Source of the DNA: Bradyrhizobium tropiciagri
Lineage (GTDB): Bacteria; Pseudomonadota; Alphaproteobacteria; Rhizobiales; Xanthobacteraceae
Assembly (NCBI RefSeq): GCF_018130505.1
Contig: NZ_JAFCKH010000010.1
Coordinates: 307,258 to 371,257, forward strand
Direction of reading: 5' to 3'
Length of the DNA stretch: 64,000 nt
In this document: positions 47,983 to 57,960 of the stretch, piece after piece
How positions within the stretch are numbered: position 1 is the first letter of the stretch
Layout: each line of letters starts with the position of its first letter
The notes under the pieces: model-generated
What the model was told of the DNA's origin: nothing
Seen by the model: only the letters and a program-made list of their open reading frames with translations
Databases searched by the model: none
Made by a program: the position numbers and the translations under genes

Positions 47983-48003
47983 GCTGCGATCCGGAAGCGG
48001 GGA

Positions 48004-48396
48004 CTACTTCGCGACGTGGACCGCGAGCTTCATCTTGGGATGGATGCCGCACAGCACCATGTAGTCGCCGGGCACCGAGAACGTGACGTCGAACTTGCTG
48101 CCCGGCTGCTGATCGCCGGAGTCGAAACTGAACGTCTCCGTGCTCAAATAAGCGTGATGCAACAGCTCGCCATCATCGTTAACGAACCGTAAAACCTCGC
48201 CGCGCTTGATCGAGATCTCGGCCGGCCGGAACTCGCGGTTGATCTGCGAGATGGAATACGGAGCCGCGCCAAGGGCGGCGCCGGCGAGCATTCCCGCAAG
48301 AATCACGGCTGCAAACGGCACTCCGCCGAACCCGCCGAGGCGCAGGGCGCGCAACAAGCCTGACTGCATTTCATCCCCGCTCATGGATCGAGACAC
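48004..48396 (-). CDS. Cupredoxin (blue-copper-like) exported protein
   Basis: 130-aa protein with an N-terminal hydrophobic export segment (VPFAAVILAGMLAGAALGAA) and a plastocyanin-like domain. Copper ligands are recognisable: His80 or His81 (LLHHAYL), and Cys116, His119 and Met122 in MVLCGIHPKMK. It would act in the periplasm as an electron carrier, possibly with the nearby di-haem peroxidase. The closest matches in style are the cupredoxins next to MauG-like genes. Divergent from the GGDEF-EAL gene. Confidence 0.88.
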   Translation of the reverse strand: MSRSMSGDEMQSGLLRALRLGGFGGVPFAAVILAGMLAGAALGAAPYSISQINREFRPAEISIKRGEVLRFVNDDGELLHHAYLSTETFSFDSGDQQPGSKFDVTFSVPGDYMVLCGIHPKMKLAVHVAK

Positions 48397-48442
48397 CCCG
48401 GCATCGTAAGGCGCGAATGGTGCCCCTCGAATTACCTGCGGT

Positions 48443-48455
48443 GGTGATTATCACC
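48443..48455. promoter_or_regulatory. 13-bp palindrome between cupredoxin and GGDEF-EAL genes
   Basis: GGTGAT-T-ATCACC, a perfect palindrome in the 185-bp divergent promoter region, 47 bp upstream of the cupredoxin start. Looks like an operator for a dimeric regulator. The regulator is not identified. Confidence 0.4.
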
Positions 48456-48581
48456 GGGTGATCTTAACGATTTCAGCATCAGTTCCAGTCACTACTAAGG
48501 CAATTTGAGCACACAATTATTTCCGGTGCCCGCGCGTTTTGCGTGGCTTGAGTATCGTGTACGACGGGCGAAAACGCGGAT

Positions 48582-51518
48582 ATGGGTTTTCTCTTCAACC
48601 TCAGGGCGCAAAGTGTTGCGGCGTTTCGCGTCGCAACCGGCCGCCTGTCGCGCCTCGCCCTGACCAAGGGGTCGATCCGCACCCAGATACTGATCTTCTG
48701 CCTCGCGATGAGCGCCATCGCGGTGGCGCTCGGCGGATACTCGATCGTCGGCATCCGCCACGCCGGCGATCTCGTCGCCAAGACGTTCGACGAATCCCTG
48801 ATGTCGATCAATTACGCCCGTGCCGCCGGCGCTGACTTTGCCGCGATGCGGGTCGCCTCCTCGCAGCGGCTGCTGACCACGGATCCGGCGATCCGCGCCG
48901 GCCTCGATGACCAGATCGAGACGCTCGCCAAGGCGCTCTCGGAAGACCTGACGATCGCCGCCGACCGTTCGCAGTCGTCGCGGGCCGCGAAGGCGGCCGC
49001 CAAGGTCCAGGAAGCCGCCGATGCCTGGATGGAGCTGCATCGCCGCGCGGTCGTGCTGTCCGCCGACGGCGGCTCCGCCTCCGCACCGCAGGCCGGGATC
49101 TCGGTCGGCGATGTCGACCGCTATTCCCGGATCGTCAGTCAGCAGGTCGAGCTGCTGGTCAACTACACCGCCGGCGACGGCTTCCTGTTCCGGCAGCGCG
49201 CCCTCTCGACGATCAAGCGGGACCTGCAGCTCAACGGCGCAGGGCTGACCTTCGCGCTGATCCTGTCGGCATTCTTCTCCTGGCTGCTGGCGCGCCGCAT
49301 CATCGGACCGGTGGCCATCGCCTCCAGGGTCGCGCGGCGCATCGCCGACGGTGACCTGAACGCGACGATACCGAAGGGCGGCACCGACGAACTCGGCACC
49401 CTGCTGGCCGCGATGGAAACCATGCGCGACAACATCAGGCGGATGGTCAACGAGGAAGTGTCGCAGCGCCGCTCCGCGCAGGCGAGGCTGTCGGACGCGC
49501 TCGAAACCTCGCGCGAAGGCGTCGTGCTGCTCGATGCCGACGGCGAGATCGCGCTGGCCAATACGCGCGCCAGCGAGTTCATCCGCCTCTCCCCGCAGCT
49601 GCTGCTTTCGGACCAGCTCGACATCTCCGGGACGACCCGGACGACGACTTCGAGAACGGCGCCGGCCGCGCTCGACAACGACAGCGACGCATTCGCGAGC
49701 GAGGCGCAGCTGACCGACGGCCGTTGGCTGCGCGTCAGCCGCAGCGAGACGCAGGAGGGCGGCGTCGTGCTGGTCTACAGCGACATCACGACGCTGAAGG
49801 AGCAGAAGGCGGAGCTGCATGAGACCAATCTGCGGCTCGATGCGGCGCTCACCCACATGTCGCAGGGACTGTGCCTCTACAACAGCGAGGCGCGGCTGCA
49901 GGTCGTCAACCGCCGCTTCTGCGAAATCTTCGACATCTCGCCGGAGCTCGTGCTCCCCGGAATGACGCTGCAGGATGTGCTCCGGCTCAGCATCGCCGCG
50001 GGGAATCACGGCAACCGCACCGTGGCCGACCTGCTGGCGGAGCGCGACCGCGCGATCTCGCCGCGCGAGGGCGGCAATTATCTGCAGCATCTGTCCGACG
50101 GACGCATCATCTCGATCGCGCAGCGCCCGACCACCGACGGCGGCTGGCTCGTCACCTGCGAGGACGTCACCGAGCAGCAGCGCGCCGAGTCGCAGATCGC
50201 GTTCATGGCGCGGCACGACGCCCTCACCAGGCTGCCGAACCGGACCTTGCTGGCCGAGCGGATCGAGCAGGCGGTGGCGCAGGTCGGCCGCGGCTCCGGC
50301 TTTGCCGTGCTCTGCCTCGATCTGGATAATTTCAAGCAGGTCAACGACACGCTCGGGCATCCGGTCGGCGACGAGCTGCTGCGCGCGGTCGCCGAGCGGC
50401 TGAATTCCTGCGTCCGCGAGGTCGACACCGTCGCCCGGCTCGGCGGCGACGAGTTCGCGGTGATCCAGTGCGGCGTTCACGGCAGCGAGGATTGCGAGCT
50501 GCTCGCGCGCCGCATCGTCGAATGCGTCGGCGCGCCCTACGAGCTGAACGGACATCGCGTCGTGGTCGGATGCAGCGTCGGCATCTCGCTGTCGCCGGGC
50601 GACGGCACCGGCGGCGAGAAGCTGCTGAAGAATGCCGACGTCGCCCTGTACCGCGCCAAGATGGAGGGCAGGGGCACCTGGCGTTTCTTCGAGCCGGCGA
50701 TGGACGCCAGCCTGCAGCGCCGCCGGGCGATCGAGCTCGACCTGCGCGAGGCGATGGCCAAGGACGAATTCGCGCTGTACTACCAGCCGCTCTACGACCT
50801 GCATCTCGACCGCATCTGCGGCTTCGAGGCGCTGCTGCGCTGGATGCATCCGAAGCGCGGCATGGTGCCGCCCGATCAGTTCATCCCGATCGCGGAAGAG
50901 ATCGGGCTGATCATTCCACTCGGGGAGTGGGTGCTGCAGCGCGCCTGCGAGCAGGCCGTGACCTGGCCGAGCGAGATGAAGCTCGCGGTCAACGTCTCCG
51001 CGGCGCAGTTCCGCGATCCGGCATTCATCGACGTCATCGCCGGCGCGCTGACGGCGTCGGGATTGTCGCCGCACCGGCTGGAGCTCGAGATCACCGAGTC
51101 GGTGTTCCTCGCCAACAGCAGCGAGACGCTGGCGACGCTGCACAAGCTGAAGGAGCAGGGGCTGCGCATCGCGCTGGACGATTTCGGCACCGGCTATTCG
51201 TCGCTGAGCTATCTGCGCAGCTTCCCGTTCGACAAGCTCAAGATCGACAAGTCGTTCGTGCGCGACGCCACCGCGACCCATGGATCGAAGTCGATCGTGC
51301 GGGCCGTCATCAGCCTCGGCCGCAGCCTCGGCATGACGACGATCGCCGAGGGCATCGAGACCGTCGAGCAGCTCAACCACATGCGCGCCGAAGGCTGCAA
51401 CGAGGCGCAAGGCTTCCTGTTCAGCCATCCCGTCCCGGTGTCGGAAATCCCCTCGAAGATTCTCGAACTGAGGAACGGCTTCAAGCCGCCCGCCTTCAAG
51501 AACGCGCTGGCAAGCTAG
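48582..51518 (+). CDS. HAMP-PAS-GGDEF-EAL cyclic-di-GMP turnover protein
   Basis: 978-aa membrane protein. TM1 at about 34-57, a periplasmic helical sensor 60-215, TM2 217-237, HAMP 238-290, and PAS-like regions about 305-400 and 415-535. The GGDEF domain has an intact GGDEF site (621-625) and an upstream RxxD inhibitory site (Arg612-Asp615). The EAL domain carries EAL (749-751), DDFGTGYSSL and AEGIET, so both cyclase and phosphodiesterase activities are chemically possible. No partner is next to it, but c-di-GMP commonly controls pili and matrix such as those encoded earlier in the window. Confidence 0.93.
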   Translation: MGFLFNLRAQSVAAFRVATGRLSRLALTKGSIRTQILIFCLAMSAIAVALGGYSIVGIRHAGDLVAKTFDESLMSINYARAAGADFAAMRVASSQRLLTTDPAIRAGLDDQIETLAKALSEDLTIAADRSQSSRAAKAAAKVQEAADAWMELHRRAVVLSADGGSASAPQAGISVGDVDRYSRIVSQQVELLVNYTAGDGFLFRQRALSTIKRDLQLNGAGLTFALILSAFFSWLLARRIIGPVAIASRVARRIADGDLNATIPKGGTDELGTLLAAMETMRDNIRRMVNEEVSQRRSAQARLSDALETSREGVVLLDADGEIALANTRASEFIRLSPQLLLSDQLDISGTTRTTTSRTAPAALDNDSDAFASEAQLTDGRWLRVSRSETQEGGVVLVYSDITTLKEQKAELHETNLRLDAALTHMSQGLCLYNSEARLQVVNRRFCEIFDISPELVLPGMTLQDVLRLSIAAGNHGNRTVADLLAERDRAISPREGGNYLQHLSDGRIISIAQRPTTDGGWLVTCEDVTEQQRAESQIAFMARHDALTRLPNRTLLAERIEQAVAQVGRGSGFAVLCLDLDNFKQVNDTLGHPVGDELLRAVAERLNSCVREVDTVARLGGDEFAVIQCGVHGSEDCELLARRIVECVGAPYELNGHRVVVGCSVGISLSPGDGTGGEKLLKNADVALYRAKMEGRGTWRFFEPAMDASLQRRRAIELDLREAMAKDEFALYYQPLYDLHLDRICGFEALLRWMHPKRGMVPPDQFIPIAEEIGLIIPLGEWVLQRACEQAVTWPSEMKLAVNVSAAQFRDPAFIDVIAGALTASGLSPHRLELEITESVFLANSSETLATLHKLKEQGLRIALDDFGTGYSSLSYLRSFPFDKLKIDKSFVRDATATHGSKSIVRAVISLGRSLGMTTIAEGIETVEQLNHMRAEGCNEAQGFLFSHPVPVSEIPSKILELRNGFKPPAFKNALAS

Positions 51519-51557
51519 AGCGGGGCGACTACTTCGAATCGCGTTAACGGGTTCCGA

Positions 51558-51704
51558 TTGACCTCGCCCGGCGTGCGGGGAGAGGTCGCATCGCATCGAA
51601 GATGCGATGCGGGTGAGGGGGGTCTCCGCGAGTCCAACTGTAGCCGTTCATGCGGAAGCAGCCCGTCACCCCAACCCTCTCCCCGTAACAAGGGGGCGAG
51701 CGAG
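51558..51704. repeat. Structured intergenic repeat, copy B
   Basis: Same three-hairpin layout as copy A. The inner stem is GCATCGCATC-GAA-GATGCGATGC (51588-51610), and the outer GGGTGAGGG can pair with GTCACCCC with one change. Lies in the 277-bp spacer between the GGDEF-EAL gene and ecfG; the rest of the spacer shows nothing further. Confidence 0.8.
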
Positions 51705-51795
51705 CGCAGCGCCGTCGCGGTCGTGAGCTAGCACTCCAACGAACAGAGGCGGCCCCGGGGAAGGCCGCCTCCGTCGTCTTGAGAGAGTTTCGCGT

Positions 51796-52344
51796 CTAGC
51801 CGCCGTTGCCGCCGATCACCGCGCGTACGGTGTTGTCGGGGCCGAAATCCTCGGCGCTGTCGACATAGAGCAGGGCGCTCAGCTTCGAGCGCGCACGGTT
51901 GACGCGGCTCTTGATGGTGCCGACCGCACAGCCGCAGATCGCCGCGGCGTCCTCGTAGGAAAAGCCGGAGGCGCCGACCAGAATCAGGGCCTCGCGCTGG
52001 TCCTGCGGCAGCTTGTCGAGCGCGGCACGGAATTCCTCGAACTCCAGATGCGCCGCCTGCGACGGCTGGCTCTTCAGCGTCTTGGCATAGTTGCCCTCGG
52101 CGTCCTCCACCTCGCGCCGCCGCTTCCGGTAGTCGGACCGGAACAGGTTGCGCAGGATGGTGAACAGCCACGCCGGCAGGTTGGAGCCCGGCTGGAACGA
52201 ATCGATATTGGCGATCGCGCGCAGCAGGGTCTCCTGCACCAGGTCATCGGCGCGGTCACCATTACCGGACAACGAGATCGCGAACGCGCGCAGGCTAGGC
52301 ACCGACGCAAGGATGTCGTCGCGAAGTTCATTCGTGAGAGGCAT
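51796..52344 (-). CDS. ecfG: General stress response sigma factor EcfG
   Basis: 182-aa ECF15-type sigma factor that directs RNA polymerase to GGAAC-N16/17-CGTT promoters. Region 2 (residues about 13-80, DDLVQETLLRAIANIDSFQPG) and region 4 (about 110-165, LPQDQREALILVGASGFSYEDAA ... GTIKSRVNRARSKL) are complete. The start overlaps the nepR stop (TAATG), so the sigma and its antagonist are translationally coupled. Confidence 0.95.
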   Translation of the reverse strand: MPLTNELRDDILASVPSLRAFAISLSGNGDRADDLVQETLLRAIANIDSFQPGSNLPAWLFTILRNLFRSDYRKRRREVEDAEGNYAKTLKSQPSQAAHLEFEEFRAALDKLPQDQREALILVGASGFSYEDAAAICGCAVGTIKSRVNRARSKLSALLYVDSAEDFGPDNTVRAVIGGNGG

Positions 52345-52592
52345 TAGTCCCCTCCATTGTTCTTGTCGGTATCGCCCCCTGCGACGGCCGCCGCGGCAGC
52401 CTCAGGCCCATCCAGCTTGCGGACCAACTCCGCAAAGCGGTCGGGCACCCCCTGCCGCACCACATCATCGTACATGGCGCGCAGCTGGTGGCCGATTCTG
52501 GACTGGATCTCAGCGTTGAGACCGCCCTGCTTCTTTATTTCCTTCATGATCTGATCCACGCTTCCCCGGGAGGTTAAGTCTCTGATTTTCAA
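52344..52592 (-). CDS. nepR: Anti-sigma factor NepR
   Basis: 82-aa antagonist that holds EcfG until phosphorylated PhyR captures it. The conserved helical core is present (IQSRIGHQLRAMYDDVVRQGVPDRFAELVRKLD, about 30-62), followed by a Ala/Asp/Asn-rich tail. Overlaps ecfG by one base; divergent from phyR across 257 bp. Confidence 0.93.
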   Translation of the reverse strand: MKIRDLTSRGSVDQIMKEIKKQGGLNAEIQSRIGHQLRAMYDDVVRQGVPDRFAELVRKLDGPEAAAAAVAGGDTDKNNGGD

Positions 52593-52643
52593 GTCTATTC
52601 CTCGAAAAAAGAGGCTGGCCGCGTCGCTCGTCGGTCAGGAGCT

Positions 52644-52668
52644 AATGCGAAGTTGCACATAAAGTTCC
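52644..52668 (-). promoter_or_regulatory. Candidate EcfG-type promoter of nepR-ecfG
   Basis: On the minus strand GGAAC-N16-CATT, one mismatch from GGAAC-N16/17-CGTT, 52 bp before the nepR start. Autoregulation of this operon is common in alphaproteobacteria, so the context is favourable. Confidence 0.5.
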
Positions 52669-52689
52669 GAAAGGCTGGAACTATTTCTT

Positions 52690-52714
52690 GGAACTTTTCC
52701 GCTCCTCGCGCGTA
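52690..52714 (+). promoter_or_regulatory. Candidate EcfG-type promoter of phyR
   Basis: GGAAC-N16-CGTA, one mismatch at the last base of the -10 element, 136 bp before the phyR start. A second GGAAC at 52677 lacks a matching -10. Confidence 0.5.
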
Positions 52715-52849
52715 ATCGGCGAGGCAGGGGAACCGGGGCCGTCCCAGGAACTTGACTCGTCGCCCCTGAGAGACGCCTTCGAGACCGGTCGGTCTCGGAA
52801 GCGCGGGCTTGGGAACCAGGTTGGCCTTAAGAAGAAGGATGGAGTGGGA

Positions 52850-53659
52850 ATGTCCCGATCGCAGGTCGTTGCTGAACATCTTCCGCTGTTGCGCCGCTAC
52901 GCCCGCGCGCTGACCGGAAACCAGGCGTCCGGAGACGCCTATGTCGGGGCCATGCTCGAGGCCCTGCTGCAGGATCCGTCGCTGCTCGACGAAACCCATG
53001 GCCCGCGCGCCGGGCTGTTCCGCCTGTTCACCCAGATCTGGAATTCGGTCTCGGTGAACAATGACAATGCCGACGTGGCGACGCTGTCGCTGCCGCCGGA
53101 GCGCCGGCTGTCCAACATCACGCCGCTGCCCCGCCAGGCCTTCCTGCTGCTGTCGCTGGAAGGTTTTTCGGAGGAGGAGGTGGGCTACATCCTCGGCACC
53201 GACGTCGCCGAGACGCGCAAGCTCACCGATGCCGCCGGCCGCGAGATGGCCGCCGAGATCGCCACCGACGTGCTGATCATCGAGGACGAGACCTTCATCG
53301 CGATGGACCTCGAGAGCCTCGTGAAGAATCTCGGCCACAACGTCATCGGCGTCGCCCGCACCCATTCGGATGCGGTGGCGCTCGCCAAGAACAAGAAGCC
53401 GGGCCTGATCCTCGCCGACATCCAGCTCGCCGACGGCTCGTCGGGGCTCGATGCCGTCAACGAGCTCTTGCGTACCTTCGAGGTGCCGGTGGTGTTCATC
53501 ACCGCCTATCCGGAGCGCTTCCTGACCGGCGAGCGGCCGGAGCCGGCGTTCCTGATCTCGAAGCCGTTCCAGCCGGCGATGGTTTCGGCGGTCGCGAGCC
53601 AGGCGCTGTTCTTCCAGCGCAATTCGCGCAACCGCACGCCGCGCGCCGCCTCGGCCTGA
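52850..53659 (+). CDS. phyR: Anti-anti-sigma response regulator PhyR
   Basis: 269-aa switch protein. The N-terminal EcfG-like domain (1-130, ARALTGNQASGDAYVGAMLEAL and the degenerate region 4) mimics the sigma factor. The C-terminal receiver (140-260) has the acidic pair IIEDE, phospho-acceptor Asp190 (LILADIQLAD), the FITAYP switch region, and Lys in SKPF. Phosphorylation exposes the sigma-like domain to NepR. ATG 52850 (MSRSQVVAEHLPLL) has a GGAGTGGG box upstream; the in-frame 52688 opening adds 54 residues outside the family. Confidence 0.95.
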   Translation: MSRSQVVAEHLPLLRRYARALTGNQASGDAYVGAMLEALLQDPSLLDETHGPRAGLFRLFTQIWNSVSVNNDNADVATLSLPPERRLSNITPLPRQAFLLLSLEGFSEEEVGYILGTDVAETRKLTDAAGREMAAEIATDVLIIEDETFIAMDLESLVKNLGHNVIGVARTHSDAVALAKNKKPGLILADIQLADGSSGLDAVNELLRTFEVPVVFITAYPERFLTGERPEPAFLISKPFQPAMVSAVASQALFFQRNSRNRTPRAASA

Positions 53660-53691
53660 CGCTTCGAATTCAACGTAGGACAAGACTTGGA

Positions 53692-53721
53692 TCGGCGCAT
53701 CGCAAGATGCGCCGATTTTTT
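53692..53721 (+). terminator. Intrinsic terminator of phyR
   Basis: Perfect 10-bp stem TCGGCGCATC/GATGCGCCGA, loop GCAA, followed by TTTTTT. Begins 33 bp after the phyR stop. A classical rho-independent terminator. Confidence 0.92.
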
Positions 53722-53762
53722 ATCGACTCGCTGTCGAAGCGAAACGCATGCGCGCGTGGGTT

Positions 53763-53787
53763 GGAACTGGCGATGCCAAGCTGAGTT
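53763..53787 (+). promoter_or_regulatory. Candidate EcfG-type promoter of the hybrid kinase gene
   Basis: GGAAC-N16-AGTT, one mismatch (C to A) from consensus. It ends 33 bp before the GTG at 53820, a plausible leader length, and lies inside the longer ORF from 53748, arguing for the shorter gene. Confidence 0.45.
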
Positions 53788-53819
53788 GGACTTGCATCCT
53801 TTGGCGTCACGGAGCCGCC

Positions 53820-56800
53820 GTGTCGAAATTGCAAAACCCGTCCAGATTACACAGCGAAACAACAGAACGGCTTTTCATCGGCAACAGCGAGCTTGCCGGA
53901 CTCCTCAGGAGCCACGATTGGGCGAGCACGTCGCTCGGTCCGCCCGCCACGTGGCCGGACAGCCTGAAGACCGCCGTGCGCATCATGCTGACATCGCAGC
54001 AGCCGATCTGGATCGGCTGGGGCGAGGACCTCGTCTTTCTCTACAACGATCCCTACAAGTCGATCATCGGCGGCAAGCATCCGCGTGCGCTCGGCGAGCC
54101 GACGCGCGTGGTCTGGCGCGAGATCTGGCACGACATCGCGCCGTTGCTTACCAAGGCGATGAGCGGCAGCGAGGGCACCTATGTCGAAGCCCAGCTGCTG
54201 ATCATGGAGCGCAACGGCTTTCCGGAAGAGACCTACTACACCTTCTCCTACAGCCCGATTCCCGATGCCGACGGCCTGCCCGCCGGGATCTTCTGCGCCA
54301 ACACCGACGACACCCAGCGCGTTATCAGCGAGCGTCAGCTCTCGCTGCTGCGCGAGCTCGCCAGCCGCGCGGCCGAGGCGCGCAGCGTCGAGGAGGCCTG
54401 CGCGCGCAGCGCCGCCGCGCTCGCGACCGATCCGCAGGACCTGCCGTTCGCGATGATCTATCTGATCGATCCGCAGGAGCAGGTCGCGCGCCTTGCCGCC
54501 GTGAGCGGGATCGACCGCCACCATGTCGGCGTCAAGCCGGTGCTGGCGCTCGACGGCAGCGAGGCGTGGCCGGTCGCCGAGGCCCGGCTCAGCCGCGACG
54601 GTGTCGCCGTGGAAAAGCTGAATGACTTGTTCGGCGTCGATTTTCCTTCCGGCGGCTGGCGGCAGTCGCCGGAGCGCGGCGTCGTGCTGCCGATCCTTGC
54701 CGCCGGCGACGTGCCCGCAGGCTTCCTGATCGCGGGCCTCAATCCGTTCCGCCTCTACGACGAGCGCTATTCAAGCTTTCTCGGCCTGGTCTCCGCGCAG
54801 ATCACGGCCGCGATCAACAATGCCCAGGCCTATGAGGAGGAGCGACGGCGTGCCGAGGCGCTGGCCGAGATCGATCGCGCCAAGACCACCTTCTTCTCCA
54901 ATGTCAGCCACGAATTCCGCACCCCGCTCACCTTGATGCTGAGCCCGCTCGAGGAGCTGCTGTCGCGATCGGGCAGCGACCTGCAGCCCGGGCAGCGCGC
55001 GCTGCTCGACATCGCCCAGCGCAACGGCCAGCGCCTGTTGAAGCTGGTCAACACGCTGCTCGACTTTGCCCGCATCGAAGCCGGTCGCGTCTCCGCCAGC
55101 TTCGAGCCGGTCGATCTCGTCGCGCTGACGTCGGATCTCGCCTCGAATTTCCGTTCGACCGTCGAGCGGGCCGGGCTCAGCCTTGCGATCGAGACGCAAG
55201 CGTTGCCGCAGCCGGTCTATGTCGATCGCGACATGTGGGAGAAGATCGTTCTCAACCTGCTGTCGAACGCGTTCAAGTTCACCTTCGACGGCCGGATCGA
55301 GGTCGCGATCGGAGCCTCGGCCGGCGGCACCGCGGCCGAGGTGACGGTGCGCGACAGCGGCACCGGCATTCCCGCGACCGCGCTGCCGCACATTTTCGAG
55401 CGCTTCCAGCGCGTCGAGGGCGCGCGCGGCCGCTCCTTCGAGGGCAGCGGCATCGGTCTTGCGCTGGTGCGCGAGCTGGTGAAGCAGCATGGCGGGCAGA
55501 TCCGGGTCGACAGCGAGGTCGATCGCGGCACCATCTTCACGGTCACGCTGCCGTTCGGCACCGAGCATCTTCCCGCCGAGCAGATCAATGCGGCGCGGCC
55601 GGCCGCGCGCAGCAGCAGCAGCCGAGCGCAAGCCTATCTGGTCGAGGCGCTCGGATGGCTGGAGGGAGACGGCGGCGACGAGCGGCCGGATCCATCGTCG
55701 TCGGAGGATCTCGGCTTCGCGGCGCCCGCGGCGCCGGGACGCCGGCATCGCATCCTGCTCGCCGATGACAATGCCGACATGCGCGACTATGTGCGGCGCC
55801 TGCTCGCGCCGCTCTACGACGTCGAGGCGGTCGAGGACGGCCAGGCCGCGCTCGAGGCGGCGTGGCGGCGGCGGCCGGACCTCGTGCTGAGCGACATCAT
55901 GATGCCGCGGCTCGACGGCATCAGCCTGTTGAATGCGCTCCGCTCCGACAAGGAGCTGAAGGATCTGCCGGTCATCTTCCTGTCGGCGCGCGCGGGCGAG
56001 GAGGCGACGGTCGAGGGCCTGCAGATCGGCGCCGACGATTATCTGGTCAAGCCGTTCAGCGCGCGCGAGCTATTGGCGCGCGTCGCCGCCAATCTCGAAC
56101 TGTCGGCGACGCGATCCGAGCGGACGCTGCGGCTCGAGGAAGAGGCGCACGTCCTCGAGCTCCTGAACAAGGTCGGCAGCACCGTCGCCGGCGAAATCAA
56201 CCTCGATCGCGCCGTCCAGATCGTCACCGACGCGGCGACCGAGCTCACCGGCGCGGCGTTCGGCTCGTTCTTCTACAATGTCCTGAACGACAACGGTGAG
56301 AGCTACATGCTCTACACCCTGTCCGGCGTGCCGCGCGAGGCATTCTCGCGCTTCCCGATGCCGCGCAACACCGCGGTGTTCGCGCCGACCTTCAACGGCG
56401 AGGCGATCGTCCGCTCCGACGACATCCTGAAGGATCCGCGCTACGGCAAGAGCGAACCGCACTATGGGATGCCGAAGGGCCATCTGCCGGTGCGCAGCTA
56501 TCTGGCGGCGCCGGTCCTGTCGCGGTCCGGCGAGGTGCTCGGCGGCCTGTTCTTCGGCCACCCCGAGCCGGGCGTTTTCACCGAGCGCTCGGAACGGCTG
56601 ATCGAAGGCATCGCCGCACAGGCGGCCACCGCGATCGACACCGCGCGGCTGTTCCAGGCCGCCGAGCGCGAGGTCGCGGAGCGGCGCCGCGCCGAGGCCG
56701 CGCTGCAGGCGCTCAACACCACGCTGGAACAGCGCGTGATCGAGGAGGTGCAGGAGCGCACCAAGGCCGAGGAGCAGTTGCGCCAGATCCAGAAGATGGA

Positions 56801-57920
56801 AGCCGTCGGCCAGCTCACCGGCGGCATCGCCCACGACTTCAACAACATGCTTGCGGTGATCATCGCCGGGCTCAATCTGGTGCAGCGCAAGCTCGCCAAG
56901 GGCGAGACCGATGTCGACCGCTTCCTCGACGGCGCGGTCGACGGTGCGCAGCGCGCCGCGGGATTGACCCAGCGCCTGCTTGCCTTCTCTCGTCAGCAGC
57001 CGCTCGCGCCGGTGACGCTCGATGCCAACAAGATGATCTCGGGCATGACCGACCTGTTGAGCCGGACGCTCGGCGAAACCATCAGCCTCGAAACGGTGCT
57101 GTCGGCAGGATTGTGGCAGGTCCGGGCCGATCCCGGCCAGCTCGAGAACGCCGTCCTCAATCTCTGCGTCAACGGTCGCGACGCGATTTCGGGCAGCGGC
57201 AGGCTGACATTGGAGACCTCGAACGCCTATGTCGACGAGATCGCAGCCAAGGCCTACGCTATTCCCGCCGGTCAATACGTCATGATCGCGGTGGCCGATA
57301 ACGGCGACGGCATGACCGAGGACGTGATCGCCAAGGCATTCGATCCGTTCTTCACCACCAAGGGCGTCGGCAAGGGCACCGGCCTCGGCCTCAGCCAGGT
57401 CTACGGCTTCGTGCGCCAGTCCGGCGGCCACGTGAAGATCTATTCGGAGATCGGCGTCGGCACCACCGTCAAGATCTACCTGCCGCGGCATCGTGGCGAG
57501 GCCACGCCCGACTTCGTCAGGCGCGCGCCGATCGCCTCCTATCGCGGCCGCAAGAACGAGGTGATCCTGGTGGTGGAAGACGACGATCGCGTGCGCGGCG
57601 TCTCGGTCGAGGCGCTGCGCGAGCTCGGCTACACCGTGATCGGCGCATCCAGTCCACGCGAAGCGCTGCAATTGCTCGACGGCGGCTTGTCGATTGCATT
57701 GCTGTTCACCGACGTGGTGATGCCGAGCATGTCGGGCCGCGAACTCGCCGTGCAGGCCCGCGCGCGGATTCCGAATTTGAAGGTGCTCTACACCACCGGC
57801 TATACGCGCAATGCCATCGTCCACAACGGCATCCTCGATCCCGGCACCAATTTGCTGCCGAAGCCGTTCTCGATCGACGAGCTGGCGACCAAGGTCCGCG
57901 AGGTGCTGGACGGGATGTGA
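53820..57920 (+). CDS. Giant double-kinase hybrid sensor (PAS-GAF-HK-REC-GAF-HK-REC)
   Basis: 1366 aa, no membrane segment. Order: PAS-like domain (about 40-165), GAF (180-335), first HisKA with His364 ([11 protein letters not shown]) and ATPase (to 580), first receiver with Asp692 ([11 protein letters not shown]), second GAF (775-945), coiled coil (950-990), second kinase with His1005 ([11 protein letters not shown]), its ATPase, and a C-terminal receiver (about 1243-1362, [12 protein letters not shown]). The GTG start at 53820 is preferred (GGAG box, candidate promoter at 53763); the longer frame from 53748 cannot be excluded. Position next to phyR suggests stress signalling, but such kinases are not proven PhyR partners. 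Confidence 0.9.
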   Translation: MSKLQNPSRLHSETTERLFIGNSELAGLLRSHDWASTSLGPPATWPDSLKTAVRIMLTSQQPIWIGWGEDLVFLYNDPYKSIIGGKHPRALGEPTRVVWREIWHDIAPLLTKAMSGSEGTYVEAQLLIMERNGFPEETYYTFSYSPIPDADGLPAGIFCANTDDTQRVISERQLSLLRELASRAAEARSVEEACARSAAALATDPQDLPFAMIYLIDPQEQVARLAAVSGIDRHHVGVKPVLALDGSEAWPVAEARLSRDGVAVEKLNDLFGVDFPSGGWRQSPERGVVLPILAAGDVPAGFLIAGLNPFRLYDERYSSFLGLVSAQITAAINNAQAYEEERRRAEALAEIDRAKTTFFSNVSHEFRTPLTLMLSPLEELLSRSGSDLQPGQRALLDIAQRNGQRLLKLVNTLLDFARIEAGRVSASFEPVDLVALTSDLASNFRSTVERAGLSLAIETQALPQPVYVDRDMWEKIVLNLLSNAFKFTFDGRIEVAIGASAGGTAAEVTVRDSGTGIPATALPHIFERFQRVEGARGRSFEGSGIGLALVRELVKQHGGQIRVDSEVDRGTIFTVTLPFGTEHLPAEQINAARPAARSSSSRAQAYLVEALGWLEGDGGDERPDPSSSEDLGFAAPAAPGRRHRILLADDNADMRDYVRRLLAPLYDVEAVEDGQAALEAAWRRRPDLVLSDIMMPRLDGISLLNALRSDKELKDLPVIFLSARAGEEATVEGLQIGADDYLVKPFSARELLARVAANLELSATRSERTLRLEEEAHVLELLNKVGSTVAGEINLDRAVQIVTDAATELTGAAFGSFFYNVLNDNGESYMLYTLSGVPREAFSRFPMPRNTAVFAPTFNGEAIVRSDDILKDPRYGKSEPHYGMPKGHLPVRSYLAAPVLSRSGEVLGGLFFGHPEPGVFTERSERLIEGIAAQAATAIDTARLFQAAEREVAERRRAEAALQALNTTLEQRVIEEVQERTKAEEQLRQIQKMEAVGQLTGGIAHDFNNMLAVIIAGLNLVQRKLAKGETDVDRFLDGAVDGAQRAAGLTQRLLAFSRQQPLAPVTLDANKMISGMTDLLSRTLGETISLETVLSAGLWQVRADPGQLENAVLNLCVNGRDAISGSGRLTLETSNAYVDEIAAKAYAIPAGQYVMIAVADNGDGMTEDVIAKAFDPFFTTKGVGKGTGLGLSQVYGFVRQSGGHVKIYSEIGVGTTVKIYLPRHRGEATPDFVRRAPIASYRGRKNEVILVVEDDDRVRGVSVEALRELGYTVIGASSPREALQLLDGGLSIALLFTDVVMPSMSGRELAVQARARIPNLKVLYTTGYTRNAIVHNGILDPGTNLLPKPFSIDELATKVREVLDGM

Positions 57921-57960
57921 CGGGGGATCGTTCTACTTCGAATCGAGCGGCATACTCGGC

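Noticed and set aside
48495-51596. 1033-residue open frame on the minus strand
   Set aside because: Antisense to the GGDEF-EAL gene, whose domains and catalytic motifs are intact. The shadow product has no recognisable domain.
52747-52770. Further GGAAC sequences (52729, 52747) as EcfG promoters of phyR
   Set aside because: No CGTT-like -10 element occurs 16 or 17 bp downstream of either.
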